From positions 40,061,117 through 40,125,116 of the forward strand of contig OX638135.1 in NCBI GenBank assembly GCA_951804985.1: DNA of 64,000 nucleotides, written 5' to 3'. Below, piece after piece: positions 13,256 to 25,370 of the stretch. Position 1 is the first letter of the stretch, and the number at the start of each line of letters is the position of its first letter. A model generated the notes under the pieces. It was given only the letters and a program-made list of their open reading frames with translations. It made no database searches and was not told the origin of the DNA. The stretch is from Dryomyza anilis. Its lineage: Eukaryota > Arthropoda > Insecta > Diptera > Dryomyzidae. Both the position numbers and the translations under genes were made by a program.

Positions 13256-14140
13256 ATCTGATTTTCGAATCTAATTCCCTTACTTTATTATTGGCTTCTT
13301 CTAATGTTTCGAATTCTAGTCTGGGCTGTTGGCTCAGTGCTCGTTCAATTGATTCGTCCAAAATATCTTTATTTTTCAGCAACGTTCTTAATTTTTCGTT
13401 TTCTTCTTCTATTCCACTGCCTGATCTAACAACTCCTGCCGTTCTTCTAAAATATCGTTTAATTTTTTATATAATGCAGTAAATTCTCCTTTCCAATCAT
13501 ATTATTCTTTTATTTTATGAGCACTTTTATGTTCCAAGAAGTATACTAACTGTTCAAAAACTACGTCAACTCTTTCGTCTTCGGAGTATACCCGTGTGGT
13601 TCTAACTTTATTTTTCATTAATTCCAAAGTTTCTTTATTGTTAACTTCCGTACTAATTTGATTCCACAATTTCTCAGTTCCAATTCCACAAAATTCGCCA
13701 TATATTCATTAAAATATTCAATTAAAATTTATAAATTTTTTTAATTTCATATTTTCTATCATTTAATTTCACCATTTATTTACTACATTCACTCATACTC
13801 ACTAAAATTAACTCAATATTTAATTATAACTTCCTTTCCACTACTGTGTTTCTTCATTTTTTAAAGCTCCTTCAAATTCGTCCTTCAGTCCTTTTTATAA
13901 ATTCTTGAAAAACCGGCTGCTCCAAAATGTTGTGGGCTCCAAGGGGTCCTTTTGTACTTACCTTTTATTTATGAAAATGCCAGTGACAATTTCTCCTCGA
14001 AGTCCACAATTGTAGTCCTAACATTTATTACTAAATAAAAATGCAAGTATATTTTATACTTGCTTTATACTTTTATTAATTATTTTTAAGTATTTTTACA
14101 GAGCTTGAGCATAAACTGTAAACACGTCTGCACTCTAAGT
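13256..14140 (-). mobile_element. Errantivirus fragment (partial LTR, PBS, gag 5' part)
   Basis: 13256-13730 is nearly identical to the start of gag in the element at 20953-34150. Beyond it come the leader, a mutated tRNA-Ser primer site (ACCGGCTGCTCCA, about 13915-13928) and TGTTG at 13931 opening a partial LTR of about 210 bp. That LTR contains the same AGAGTGCAGACGTGTTT block as the LTRs at 49463 and 63354. Pol and the rest are absent. It interrupts the Polinton protease remnant. Confidence 0.8.
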
Positions 14141-14945
14141 AGCTGATTTGATGCAAAAACTCATTTAAAATATTTCTTAGTTACCGTCAACTGGGGTGAC
14201 TTTAGACTTTCAGAGGTGACTTTGGCCAAACAAAAAATAATGTTTGCAATCAAATTTTCTCAGCATCCAAGTGACTTACAGATTTCAATTCTTTTACAAT
14301 AATTTTCTTTGAAGCATTTTCTATCTGCGTAATGATATTTCCTTAACGTTAAACACTCAAATTCCAACATATTAACATTTTTGTAAATTTAGCTAAAAAG
14401 TATTAATTTTATTTACGAGCAAAATCAATTTAGTATGTAAAATATACGTATGCTATTAATACGTTACATTGTTTATGTTAGAAATTAATATATTTTCTTC
14501 TAATAAACCAAATATGTATTGTCATTTTAATCCATTACTATTTTTAATTATTTATTTTATTTGATCGTTCTTAAAATTAATGTTTTTGGGGTGACTTTGG
14601 CCCGAGTAAAATTCGCCCCAAACTATACATGGGGGTGACTTTGACCCGGTTAAAACCCACACAAATAATTCGAACGTGTATACCCAATTTACTTGATAAT
14701 TTCCATTAAATAACCTTGTTCTAATGAAAAATACAAAATGGGTTTTATCTTTTTCATATAAATCCTTGCTACCATACTTATTATTCAAAATATATGGCTT
14801 TCAAGTGATCTGGATTTTCAGTAAAACATTTATGATGATATAGTGTCATAGTCTTCTTATAGTTCCATAAAAACATTGATAAAATTGGTGATTAACATGT
14901 TTGGGCCAAAGTCACCTCAACCGCGAGGTGACTTAGAACCATTTT

Positions 14946-15130
14946 TATACCCTACACTAAGAGTGAAAGGGTATATTTAGTTTGGTACGCCGTTTGTAAC
15001 ACCCAGAAGGAAGCATCTCCGGTATGGAAAAGTATATATATTCTTGATCAGCATGACCTCCTGAGTCGATTTAGCGATGTCCGTCTGTCTGTCTGTCCGT
15101 CTGTCTGTATGTCTGTCCGTCCGTCCGTCC

Positions 15131-15212
<82 letters not shown>

Positions 15213-15746
15213 CTGTTGAAATCCCTACTACTTTTAAAATTGAAGAGCTAGATAAATGAAACTTATAACTTAGATTACTAGTATACCTACGCTGTATGTG
15301 CGAGATCGGTCCATTGTGACCTATGATCCGACCATTTATGTTCAAATACCTCATATAAAATGTACATATAAAGATCAATTTTTATGTATACGTGCTTAGG
15401 TAAACTTTTTTGGTCAAATATATATTGATATCATGCTCAAATACATGATAATAATGTTTTCCGGCGAAAAGACTTGTGGTTCACAAAAAAAAAAATCGAA
15501 ATTCGGTACACCTACCCATTTGTAAATATGGGTATCAAATGAATGGAAATTCTTCAGCGATTGAATGTTTGTAGTTATTTTCAGGATTCGTATACCCTGG
15601 TGACCTATATATCACTTTGAATGGTAACCACACATATGTGTAGGGTATTTATAGTCGGCTTAGACCGACTATAATTTTGATAATCCTAACTATCATAATT
15701 ACACCTACTTTAAAATTTCCCATGTGATCTAACCTTCCCAACTGGT
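14946..15746 (-). mobile_element. Mini-me-like GTCY element, copy 1
   Basis: Read on the minus strand it starts AACCAGTTGGGAAGG. It then has a hairpin (TATAGTCGGTCTAAGC then CGACTATA), TACCCTACACATATG, a (GACA)n tract, a conserved block around CTCAGGAGGTCATGCTGATC and AGAATATATATACTTTTCC, and ends GTGTAGGGTATAA. GTCY repeats plus a conserved core are the hallmarks I recall for dipteran mini-me elements. It has no protein. Confidence 0.8.
15077..15217 (+). repeat. (GTCT)n/(GTCC)n microsatellite in mini-me copy 1
   Basis: About 140 bp of GTCT with scattered GTCC and GTAT variants. It gives meaningless repeat ORFs on both strands. This is the longest such tract in the window; other copies have 20-60 bp. 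Confidence 0.95.
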
Positions 15747-16049
15747 TATTTTTATTTTTTTATAATTACTGTTATAACACCATGAAATTTTGATTACTGA
15801 TGCTTAAAGAGGACATACTTACAATATTTTATAAAAGAATGAAATATTAATTACATTAGAAAATAGCGAATTATTAGTATTACAAAATCAACATATACAG
15901 TTTTTCGGGTCAAAGTCACCCCAGTTGACGGTACTAAATTTCTATATAAAATATTTTCTATATTACTTATATTCATAGTGATTGTAATACAGTACGATTT
16001 TTATCAATTTCCAAAACACTATCAAACTCACAATATGCAAGTAAGAAAT

Positions 16050-16665
16050 ATCCGGTATCAACTAATTTTTAGTTATTTGGTGTCCCTTATCAAAGTAATG
16101 TATGCCAGTTCCATTAAATAAGGTTTGATATCCCCTTGTACTTATACGTCCATGTTTATAATCAAATTAAATCGGCTGTGCTGGTACTTGTACTCCATTT
16201 ACAACTAAATAAAATCTTTGTAAATTGAAATGGTGAAAGTTATACGTATTTTCTGAACCAGTATATGCTTTATTAGTTACCATACCAAATATAAAGAAAT
16301 TTGGAAGTTGTCCAATTATAACATTATCTAACAGTAGAGAATGATTGCCGGGTAAAATGCGAATGTCTTGATTTCAACTTTTTTATATGGATAAATAGTA
16401 TTTCTACTTTGTAAAACATTATGATGTGCCATTAAAATATTACTATTAATGGTAAGATGATTAATGTATAAGTTAGCTTCATGAATTTTAATAGATGACT
16501 CTCCAGATTTTGAATCTTCTAGTATATAAAAAGAAGGTTTCTACATATTAAGGGTTACTTTAAGTTCCACATTATTAAGAAGATATTTAGCTTGATTAAA
16601 TATATCTGCATGTAGTTTTCCTATCAATTCTACTCGTTCTCCATTTTTAAATGTTTTGTTATAAA
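16050..16665 (-). pseudogene. Polinton/Maverick major capsid protein remnant
   Basis: Translation on the minus strand gives, in two frames, FKNGERVELIGKLHADIFNQ with KYLLNNVELKVTL, and then the diagnostic stretch LPNFFIFGMVTNKAYTGSEN, YNFHHFNLQRFYLVVNGVQV, followed by GYQTLFNGTGIHYF. This is the C-terminal double-jelly-roll region of the F54H12.2-like Polinton major capsid protein. Family features are the glycine-methionine-valine strand, the NF-x-H-(F/Y) motif, the V(N/D)G-x-Q-(V/I)P turn and a (F/N)-GTG helix. There are at least one frameshift (about 16370) and two stops. The N-terminal part is missing, cut by the foldback element at 16697. It encoded a virion shell component in the ancestral element. 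Confidence 0.78.
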
Positions 16666-16696
16666 TATTACTCCGTGCTACAAAAACCAAAAAAAT

Positions 16697-18020
16697 TTTG
16701 CACACTTAAAAAAATCGATATGTACGTAAAACTAGAGACCAATCCAAGGATATGTGCGTTCACTGTTTTTCTGGATCAATTCGTTTGCGGTTTTAAATTA
16801 CATTTAAAATGCAAGTGTGTTCCTTATTTTGAAATATTTTCAAGATATATATTTTTTGTGTCACTTTCAAAAACAATTGAATTCATCTTGTAGCAGAAAC
16901 CTTATTGATCGTGAATTCGAAAACCGATTCACGATATCAATTCGCATTCGTGTTTTACTTGCATTTGAAGTGCAACTGTATATCACTTTTTAATATTTAG
17001 AAAAATTTGTATATTTTTGCGTCACCTTTAAAAACTAAAGATGGGATCTTGTAGAAGAAACCTCACACATGATGATGTCGAAAACCGCTTTTCGTTATCA
17101 ATTCTTATACGGGTTTTACATGCATTTGAAGTGCAAGTGCATATCACTTTTTAATATTTACGTCACTTTTAAAAACCATGGATGGGATCATGTAGTAGAA
17201 ACCTCACAAATAATAAATTCGAAAAACGATTCGCGGAATTACGTATACAGTAAATCCAATTGATGTTATATTGATGTTATATATTAAAATCTAATGTTAT
17301 TCACAACGAGTATTTTATGATTTTTAAAACAAGTAAACCCGTATACGAATTAATATCGCGAATCGGTTTTCGAATCAAGCCAAATAAAAATAAAATTTTC
17401 TATATATTAAAAAGTGATATGCACTTCAAATGCATGTAAAACCCGCATAGGAATTGATATCGCAAAGCGGTTTTCGAATTCATCATTGGTGATGTTTCTG
17501 CTACAAGATCCCATCCTTGGTTTTTAAAAGTGACGCAAAAAAAATTAAAATTTTTCTAAATATTAAAAAGTGATATGCACTTGCACTTCAAATTCAAGTA
17601 AAACCCGAATAGGAATTGATAGCAAAAAGCGGTTATTGAACTCATCATCTGTGAGGTTTCTGCTACAAGATCCCATCCTTGATTTTTAAAAGTGAGGCAA
17701 AAATATATAAATTTTTCTAAATACTAAAAAGTGATATGCAGTTACACTTCAAATGCAAGTAAAATCCGGATGCGAATTGATATCGTGAAGCGGTTTTTGA
17801 ATTCACGATCAATGGGGTTTCTGCTACAAGATGAATTCAATTGTTTTTGAAAGTGACACAAAAAATATATTTTTTGAAATTATTTCAAAATAAGGAACAC
17901 ACTTGCATTTTAAATACAATTTAAAACCGCAAACGAATTGATCCATAAAAACGGTGAACGCACATATCCTTGGATTGGTCTCTAGTTTTACGCACATATC
18001 GATTTTTTTAAGTGTGCAAA
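16697..18020. mobile_element. Foldback element with internally repeated arms
   Basis: A giant inverted repeat: TTTGCACACTT at the left and AAGTGTGCAAA at the right, with similarity continuing for about 600 bp into each arm. Each arm is made of about four 155-170-bp direct repeats containing GCATTTGAAGTGCAA, a TATCACTTTTTAATAT block and CTTGTAG-AGAAACC. Long arms composed of tandem units are the structure of Foldback elements. No target duplication was found. It separates the capsid remnant from its upstream sequence. Confidence 0.85.
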
Positions 18021-18368
18021 GTACTGTCGTACGGTGTTATATATATATTTGTACTAGGAGAAAATATTTCCTATAATTATATACATGTTCTTTAGTTTAA
18101 AGAAAATAATTTCATAAAACAAGGAAAGAATTTCTTTAATTTGAATAAATTGTATTCAATTCTGAGAAATAATGTTAATAATAATATAACAAATTTATGT
18201 ATTTGAATTAGAGAAAAGTTTCTTTGGAGCTAAATCATTGCAAATTTTCATCAAATATAGACTCAATTTTTTTTTAATAAAAAAACAAAAATAAAAGAGC
18301 AAACAAATAAAAAAATAAGCGAAAGTAAAATTCAAAATATAAAAAAATAAACCTACAATCTGAATATA
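18021..18368. other. AT-rich non-coding stretch
   Basis: Nothing recognisable. It could be the upstream continuation of the Polinton remnant, but no capsid N-terminal sequence is visible. Confidence 0.5.
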
Positions 18369-18892
18369 AAACCAGTTGGGAAGATTAGATCACATGGGAA
18401 ATTTTAAAGTAGGTGTTATTATGATAGTTAGGATTTTCAAAATTATAGTCGGTCTAAGCCGACTATAAATACCCTACACATATGGTTGGTAACAATTCAA
18501 AGTGGTATATAGGTCACCAGGGTATACGAATCCTGAAAATAACTACAAACTTTCTATCCCTGAAGAATCTTCTTTCATTTGATACTCATATTTACAAATG
18601 GGTAGGTGTACCGAATTTCGATTTTTTTTTGGAAACCACAAGTCGTTTCGTGGGAAAACATTATTTTCATGTATTTGAGCATAATGTCAATATATATTTG
18701 ACCAAAAAAGTTTACCAAAGCACGTATACAGTAAAATTGATTTAAATTTTATATGAGGTATTTGAACATAAGTGGTCAGTTCTCAGGTCATAATAAACCG
18801 ATCATGATCATTTTCTTGTTCAGACAGCTTAGTTTCATTGCTCTAGCTTTCAACTTTTTCTGTAATCGTGATTTCGACAGAGAGACAGAAGG

Positions 18893-18938
<46 letters not shown>

Positions 18939-19074
18939 GGACAGACAGTCATCGCTAAATCGACTCAGGAGGTCATGCTGATCAAGAATATATATACTTT
19001 TCCATACCGGAGATGGGTGTTACAAACGGCGTACCAAACTGAATATACACTTTCACTCTTAGTGTAGGGTATAA
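18369..19074 (+). mobile_element. Mini-me-like GTCY element, copy 2
   Basis: Same organisation as copy 1 but on the plus strand: AAACCAGTTGGGAAG start, AGTCGGTCTAAGCCGACT hairpin, a short (GACA)n tract near 18895-18950, the conserved TCATGCTGATC core and a GTGTAGGGTATAA end. Confidence 0.85.
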
Positions 19075-19656
19075 ACAGAAAATAAAAAGAAAATAAAAAT
19101 AAATAAATTTCGAAAATGCAAAAAAATATATAAAAACTAAACATTACGAGAAAGAAAGTAGAAAAGAAGATATCGATACCTTACAGGCAAAAGATCGTAA
19201 CCAGCAAAAAGGGGTTAAAAATCCTTGAAGTAGTCTCTAAACGAAATATTAAAATTATGTGGCCATTCTGATGTAAAATAGTCTGTATGTATCTACAAAC
19301 ATATGATGTGTCTTAAATATTTAGTTCATAGTTCGAATGTCTTCGCTAAACCTTATAACAGCGAATAGAATTGGATTAAAAATAATTAAAAATTATATCG
19401 TAACCAACATTTTTAGAAATGTAGTATCGATAATAAGTGTTATATGGCATTATTTCAAATTTGGATCGTGAAATTCCAAAATATGACTTTGCAGGGACAT
19501 GCTAATCACAAAGAGGTTTACAAAACTGCAATAAAACAAAAATTCCCAAAATGTTGGTTACAATGTTCTGTCTGGAAGGTATCGATATATAGATTAACAC
19601 ACAAAAAGATGACTAAAACGAACAATTTAACACTAAAAAAAAGATAAGTTTTAACA
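19075..19656. other. AT-rich non-coding stretch before element B
   Basis: No gene seen. It ends at the 8-bp duplication ATTTAAAG (19657-19664) of element B. Confidence 0.5.
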
Positions 19657-20952
19657 ATTTAAAGCAGGTCTCGGGTGGAACCGGAACTGGAACCGAACCG
19701 GAACCGTTTCATTTTTATAGAACCGGAACTGGAACTGGAATCGTTATTTTATAGAACCGGAACTAGAACTGGAACAGAAAACCAGAACCGGAACTGGAAC
19801 CATTACTAAATTAATTAGATCAGAAATATATATATCAAAAAAATAATAATTAAATGAATTTGGACAATGAATTTGGAAACAAAAACAAATATTAATTAAG
19901 TTATGTTGAGCTTTGCAAATTTTCTTTATACATATTGATTGTCCTACAAAATATTTTTGTATTTTGACAAATATTTTATTTACTTATTTCTCAAAAGATG
20001 TATTTTATAATTATTGTTAACGTTTTACTAATCGTGTCCCCGCGAGGAAAATTAAATTCGACTATGAAACCATGCGACTTTATAAATGGTCAATTCCCAT
20101 GTAATGGGAATAATAAATATATGCTTTTTTATATCAATATTTTTTTCTTAGTTTAAAATATACAAGTAGGAATGAGACCCACGACGCACATTGGGAAAAA
20201 CATAGCAAAAACGCTCGCCTGTGGCAAGATGTTATAATTTTTTTTTTTTTTTATAAATTAACCAACGCTCAGGGGATGCCCCCTATTCATGCAATGCACA
20301 GTGTTGATCGTAAGAAGGGATGATAGGTTAAATGGAGGGGGGAAAGATGGAGTAATGTCGGTGAATGTTTGTTTTGAACTTGCCAATATCAAAAATTTCG
20401 GGAAAAACAGACGGAGGGAGATTGTTCCACAAACGTATCGTGCGACTGAAGAACGAATTCTCTCGGTAATGCGTGGTTCTATTGAGAACCGAGTGAACTA
20501 CGAAGGGGTGGGCTTAGTTTGATGCCCGAGTAGAACGAGAGGACACACGACCTGGTGGAATCAGGCCATGTATTTCCCTCGAACACTTACCATTGCCTAT
20601 AGAACAGGCTTACACACCCTACGGTCCTTCGGTGCTCAAGAAAACCAATAGAGGATGAAATATTTTCATCCCCTATTAAATATATTGCACGTTGTTGGAT
20701 TCGATCCAGGAACTCCAAAGAAGATTTTGAAGCCCCTGCCCATAAGTGCGAATTGTATTCCATCTTAGGCCGAATATAGGTGGTGTAGACAGTGCGCAAG
20801 TCAGCAGGAGTGAAGTATGCCTTACACCGTTTTAAAAAACCGAGGCACTTGGCCGCCTCTTTCGACACGTCAAATATGTGAGTAGACGATGTCGTCTGAT
20901 TCTTCACCCTTTTTATAAATGACCAGAAATTTTTACTACCCCTGTGATAGAG

Positions 20953-21603
20953 TGTTGTGAGTTCCCAGGGTCCTGCTGTACTTGACTTTATTCACTTCTG
21001 AAGTCAGTAACAGTTCACCTTAAGGGACCACCGTTGATTCGTCCTAACACCCTTTTGATTTAAATTAACACGCGAGGATATTTTATTTTTGAGATATAAT
21101 GAAGATTTTATTTAGTTTTTAAAACTGTTACACGGTATTAACTTAATTTTAAAGACGTCCGAACTGAACGGTAGAAAAACACAATTCCCTTAAAAACTTA
21201 TCTTAACCTCTACTCATCACCTCGGTCGCACCAATATTTACGAACACCAGATCGGAGTTTCATTATATTGTGAAAATGTCAATTCGTATTGGTGTGATAT
21301 TTACGAACACCAGATCGGAGTTTCGTCATATTGTGTATTAATAAATTCGTACCGGGGTGATCGTGAGAAGAACTTGTATATGCTTTAGTTTCCTGTACGC
21401 CGCATGCAGGTGCCACCTGATGAGGCTCACATTACAATCAATTCATTGCATAAGAATAAGTGTATGAGAGAAATATGACAGTAAGCATTTTTGGTGTTAC
21501 ATTATTATGATTAATATGAATATGCCATTGTGCTTACTGGCGATGTACAGATTTTTACAAACTAAACAAAAACTAAATCAAAAAGTATTTTTGATATACA
21601 ACA
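20953..21603 (-). repeat. 3' LTR, 651 bp
   Basis: TGTTGT to ACAACA. It contains a duplicated block, ATTTACGAACACCAGATCGG, in two versions about 60 bp apart (21236, 21299). Compared with the other LTR it has an extra 11 bp near 21095. Confidence 0.92.
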
Positions 21604-21620
21604 TTCTTCCCCCCTTATTT
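21604..21620 (-). promoter_or_regulatory. Polypurine tract
   Basis: The minus strand reads AAATAAGGGGGGAAGAA directly before the TGTTGT of the 3' LTR. The plus-strand relative has the same tract at 63337-63353. Confidence 0.88.
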
Positions 21621-21779
21621 AAAAAAAAAAATTATTATTAATTAAGTAATAATAGTTTTTCTTTTACATTGTTAATATCTTGATAACATTCTTATAGTGT
21701 AGATTATTTTATTCATAATTATTTAGATACCATATCCCGTCTTAAATCTAAACATCTGAATTATAAAAGGAAATTAAAT

Positions 21780-23901
21780 ACAAGCATAACCTGGTCCCGA
21801 TGTTTTTAGTGTTGACTGCTGCTGCTCGGTTGATGGTTGCTGCGATTTCGTTGACTGTAGTGACGTCGACATATGCGATGTTGTACGTGCAGTAGCTAAC
21901 GGTGGTGTTGTTTTTAACTTTCTAGTTGTTGTTGCACGCGGTGAGTTGTTTCTTTGGAGTGGCGACAGTTTGGTAGGATGTATCTTTGATGCCATTTCGA
22001 ACTCCTCCACTTTGGCTGTTTCCACATCTATTGACGCTAAACTTGATTTATTCATATTCATTTTTTCATTCTTGTTATTGGATTTACTTTTACATAACAG
22101 ATGGTACTGGAAATATACCACATATGCTGTCAATAATATTATTAGTACCGAAATTACTATTCCGAATGACATACCGGTGTTTTTTATATCATTTTGGCGG
22201 TTAAATAACTCCTTTTGTTCTTTATTATAACTTATTTCGGCCAACAAGTCATCTAAATTTCGCTGACCGTCCCTTAATGCTGATCCTTTTTTGTTGTGGT
22301 CTGAAACCAAAATTGGTAGTGGCGTAGATGTTACATTTGGGCTAGGGAATGATGACCAGTTTCCTTTCAGGTTTTCCAAAAATGTTGTGTGGTCTTCTTT
22401 TTTGTATATTATTTCTTCGTTGGTTATTTGTGTATGTTCATATGGTAATATCAGTTCCTGAGTATGAAGGTCACATGCCTAATTAACTGACATCCATCCT
22501 AGTCCGGATAATGTCAATGTTGCCATTTTAGTGCCGCATACCGCTTCGAATTTTGTTGGTGTTTCAAATTTATATAACCAGGTGTTTGGGGACCACAGCT
22601 TCACCACCGTACCGGAGCTTTTCATGATTGCAACGTGATCGCAATTGTCTGTTGGAACTGTTTTGTGTTGTATTAAACTTACTTCGCAAAGTTTGTTGCT
22701 GTTTGTTAGTACTGTGCCGGGTTGTTTGCACAGTGTGACCTCTTTATTCATGCTCTTGCTGATAGTTATGCATTTATTATAATCACTGGTGGTTAGTCCT
22801 ATGAATTTACTTCGGTCTTTAGCTTCTGCTAAGTAGTCGTATGTTGTCTTAACCAACGCGTCCCATTCTTTATTAACGTTGGTTGGTATTGGCTAGACTC
22901 TGTACAATGTAAAAATCAAATTGTCAGGCAATGGTGTTTTGATGACAATCATTAGACTATCTGCGTCCGGAAAAACTCGTACCGTAGAAGAATGATGCAT
23001 CTCAAATGATTGTTGTATGAACCAATTAGCTTTTCCTCTTAGAGTTAGTTTAGCCAGCATTTCATTCAGCTCCCTCTGATCAATAATCGACGGATGCAAG
23101 CGTCCTTTATATAAGTCGTCTATGACAGCCATCTCTATTAACCTGTTGACCCTGTATTTCAATTAGGTTTGCGTTTATCGTTGTTTGTATTTCCAATAAG
23201 TGCATCAGGAATAGTAACTTGTCGATCGAATTGTTTATACTCTTATGAATAGCTGTTTGTTGTTTAATAGTTCTGGTAAGTTCCTTTTGTACAGCTTCGA
23301 CTTCCTTCATTAAATTTAATAATGGTTTTGCCAACTTATTATAATTGGTTGACATTACAGTTATTTGTTTTTGCATGACTTTGTATTTTTTACTTTGATT
23401 CTGATCGATAGTTTTGAAATGTTTGTATATAGCCTGTTTGTCCTTGCTATCTATCACTCCAAACGCCCAATTGAGTCCTTCTCCAATGAAATTAAGTGCT
23501 CGTCTAAGGCGTCTGCCCCTAATTGTTCGCCTTATTATTTCTTCATTTTTTTTTTTAAGTTGCAATTATCGATTTGGTTTCCTGTGTTACTGCTTTGCAT
23601 GAACTTTCGATGTTCATATCAGGCATTTTTACGCGCATCTGCTCACACATATCCTGCGTCGTTTCCGCATAGGTGTTTGTAAATTTAAAAATTTGTTCAA
23701 TTGCAGTGGTTTAAAATTTGCAATTATTGTCCATTCGTCACTAAAAAATAACGCATCCGTTGTTCTCTCAAAGAAAATCCTTGTATCATTAATTGCTGTC
23801 TGTTTGATGTTAGCTGCTTCTCCTGTAGCCAACACCAGGACCAGTATAAAAATTAAGTTCATTTTCTTAATTTGTGTTCTACCTATTGTAAAGAAAAACA
23901 T
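21780..23901 (-). pseudogene. env: Errantivirus envelope gene, broken into several frames
   Basis: Open segments at 23901-23629, 23565-23107, 23162-22893, 22856-22479 and 22379-21774 together cover an env-like gene. The first starts with a short hydrophobic leader (LIFILVLVLAT), a likely signal peptide. The second has a furin-type basic site (RGRRLRR) followed by a hydrophobic, fusion-peptide-like stretch and a long helical region. The last has one transmembrane helix (about 22110-22180) and a Ser/Thr-rich tail. This layout is that of insect errantivirus envelope (F-type) glycoproteins. At least four frame changes or stops mean no functional product is encoded. Confidence 0.75.
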
Positions 23902-24430
23902 TTGTTAAAAGTCTAATCGAAAGCCTCTTCTAACTTAAAAACTCCTTTTCTATTTAGTTAAAATAACCTTAATTACCTATATCCTTAAATTGTGCAATTA
24001 TTATTATTATTTTTTTTTTTGAATGCTATATCATTTTTTTGTTTGTTATGAAAAATCATAATATTTTACTTAACTTATTAATTAGCTCTATGCTATCTGC
24101 CGTCTGCTTAATCTATATGTGTGTTATGTTATTATATATAATAGGGTTTTTTTTTCTTTTATTAAATAATATTATATATATTTTTTTTAATCTTTTTAAT
24201 ATATGTCTAACATAATAGCATTTAACATTTTGCCACACCAAAATAAAATCACTTTGTTTTTTTTTTTTTTTTTTTGTGTGCAGATATTTGTGTTGTCGTA
24301 GGTAATGTTGTACTAAGCAGGTGGCGAATTTGCTTACTTCAACATTTTATAATTTTCGTTTGGTTATTTTGTCTCCTTGTTTTTTATGTTTTTTATCTTG
24401 GTTTAATTGTAATTAAACCATACTGCAAAG
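23902..24430. other. Non-coding stretch between env and the antisense gene
   Basis: T-rich, with several homopolymer runs (24010-24022, 24258-24275). It may hold the promoter of the plus-strand gene that begins at 24431; a TTATAATTT lies at about 24349. Confidence 0.4.
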
Positions 24431-25104
24431 ATGTCAGGTAAGAGCAGTGTTATTGCGCTATTCTATTTTTAAATTACAAATTTAAATATTTTATAGATTT
24501 GTTAAACGCTCTAATCGAGAATGTCAATGTTGAAAATGTCACAATTGACGAATCAAAAATTGAAGATTTGTCCGTCGACGACAATGAGACGGAGACTATA
24601 CCTCTTGATGAGGCGGCCCTGAAGGCGTTTCAGGAGTATAGACGGCTGGAACTGGACGAGCTTCTCGCAGATTATGCTGCTCAACGATTTCCAAGAGATG
24701 CCTTTGGAAGAAATCTTACAGAGAGGGTAACCACCCATTTCAGCGATTGTGGTAAGTTGCCTTATTTTTTATTTTCATTTCGTTATTATTTTTTATTATA
24801 TAAATATATATATTTTTGTTTTATTTTTATTTTTTTATTTTATTTTTTTTTTTCAGACGGGGACACGGTCTTCAGCGAGGAAGACATTTCTACGGACAAC
24901 AATGAAGAACTGGACTCGGATGATGACCTGGACATGGAGGTGGAAAGAGCTCAAGTTGATGCCCTGGAGCGTCTAGAGGCCGAAGAAAGGGCTCTAATGG
25001 ACACCCTCTGGGCCGACAACCCCATTCTGTTTGCGGAAACGTGGCTCGGACAACTCGAGAACGTGTGCTGGGATGACGGAGTGGGGATCCACTCCGTCGC
25101 CTAA
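24431..25104 (+). CDS. Three-exon gene of unknown function, antisense within the errantivirus
   Basis: Exon 1 is ATGTCAG (24431-24437). Intron 1 is 24438-24496 (GTAAGA...TTATAG, 59 bp), exon 2 is 24497-24751, intron 2 is 24752-24856 (GTAAGT...T-rich...CAG) and exon 3 is 24857-25104. Phases agree, giving 169 residues and a TAA stop. The protein is acidic, with EEDISTDNNEELDSDDDLDM in exon 3 and a predicted helical, charged stretch in exon 2 (AFQEYRRLELDELLADYAAQ). No signal peptide, membrane helix or known domain is seen. Exons are richer in GC than the neighbouring sequence, and AATAAA-type signals lie downstream (about 25466-25490). It runs opposite to gag-pol-env and has no counterpart in the related element at 49463. 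It could be a captured host gene or a viral accessory gene. The splice model is inferred. Confidence 0.6.
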
Positions 25105-25255
25105 TCATTCGACACCGCTGGACACCATCTTTTACTTCGCTTATGGAGATCTGTCGAGAGATCAGCTAACTTGTTGATGATTTGGCTGGTTTCTCGACTC
25201 CTCATGTACCTGATGTTGTACATTATATGGCTGATTATTGAATTTAATTTATATA

Positions 25256-25370
<115 letters not shown>

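Larger units (their letters stand above)
14184..15931. mobile_element. TA-flanked element with CCGTCAACTGGGG ends, non-autonomous
   Basis: The inverted ends CCGTCAACTGGGGTGACTTT and its complement are flanked by TA on both sides (14182-14183, 15932-15933), as in Tc1/mariner-type insertions. Removing it restores the sequence TTAGTTACTAAATTTC seen intact at about 13220. GGTGACTTTGGCC recurs inside (14226, 14591, 14636, 14901). No transposase found. A mini-me-like element (14946-15746) is nested within it. Confidence 0.82.

Noticed and set aside
15077..15378. ORFs of Cys-Leu-Ser-Val or Arg-Thr-Asp-Arg-Gln repeats
   Set aside because: They are translations of the GTCT microsatellite.
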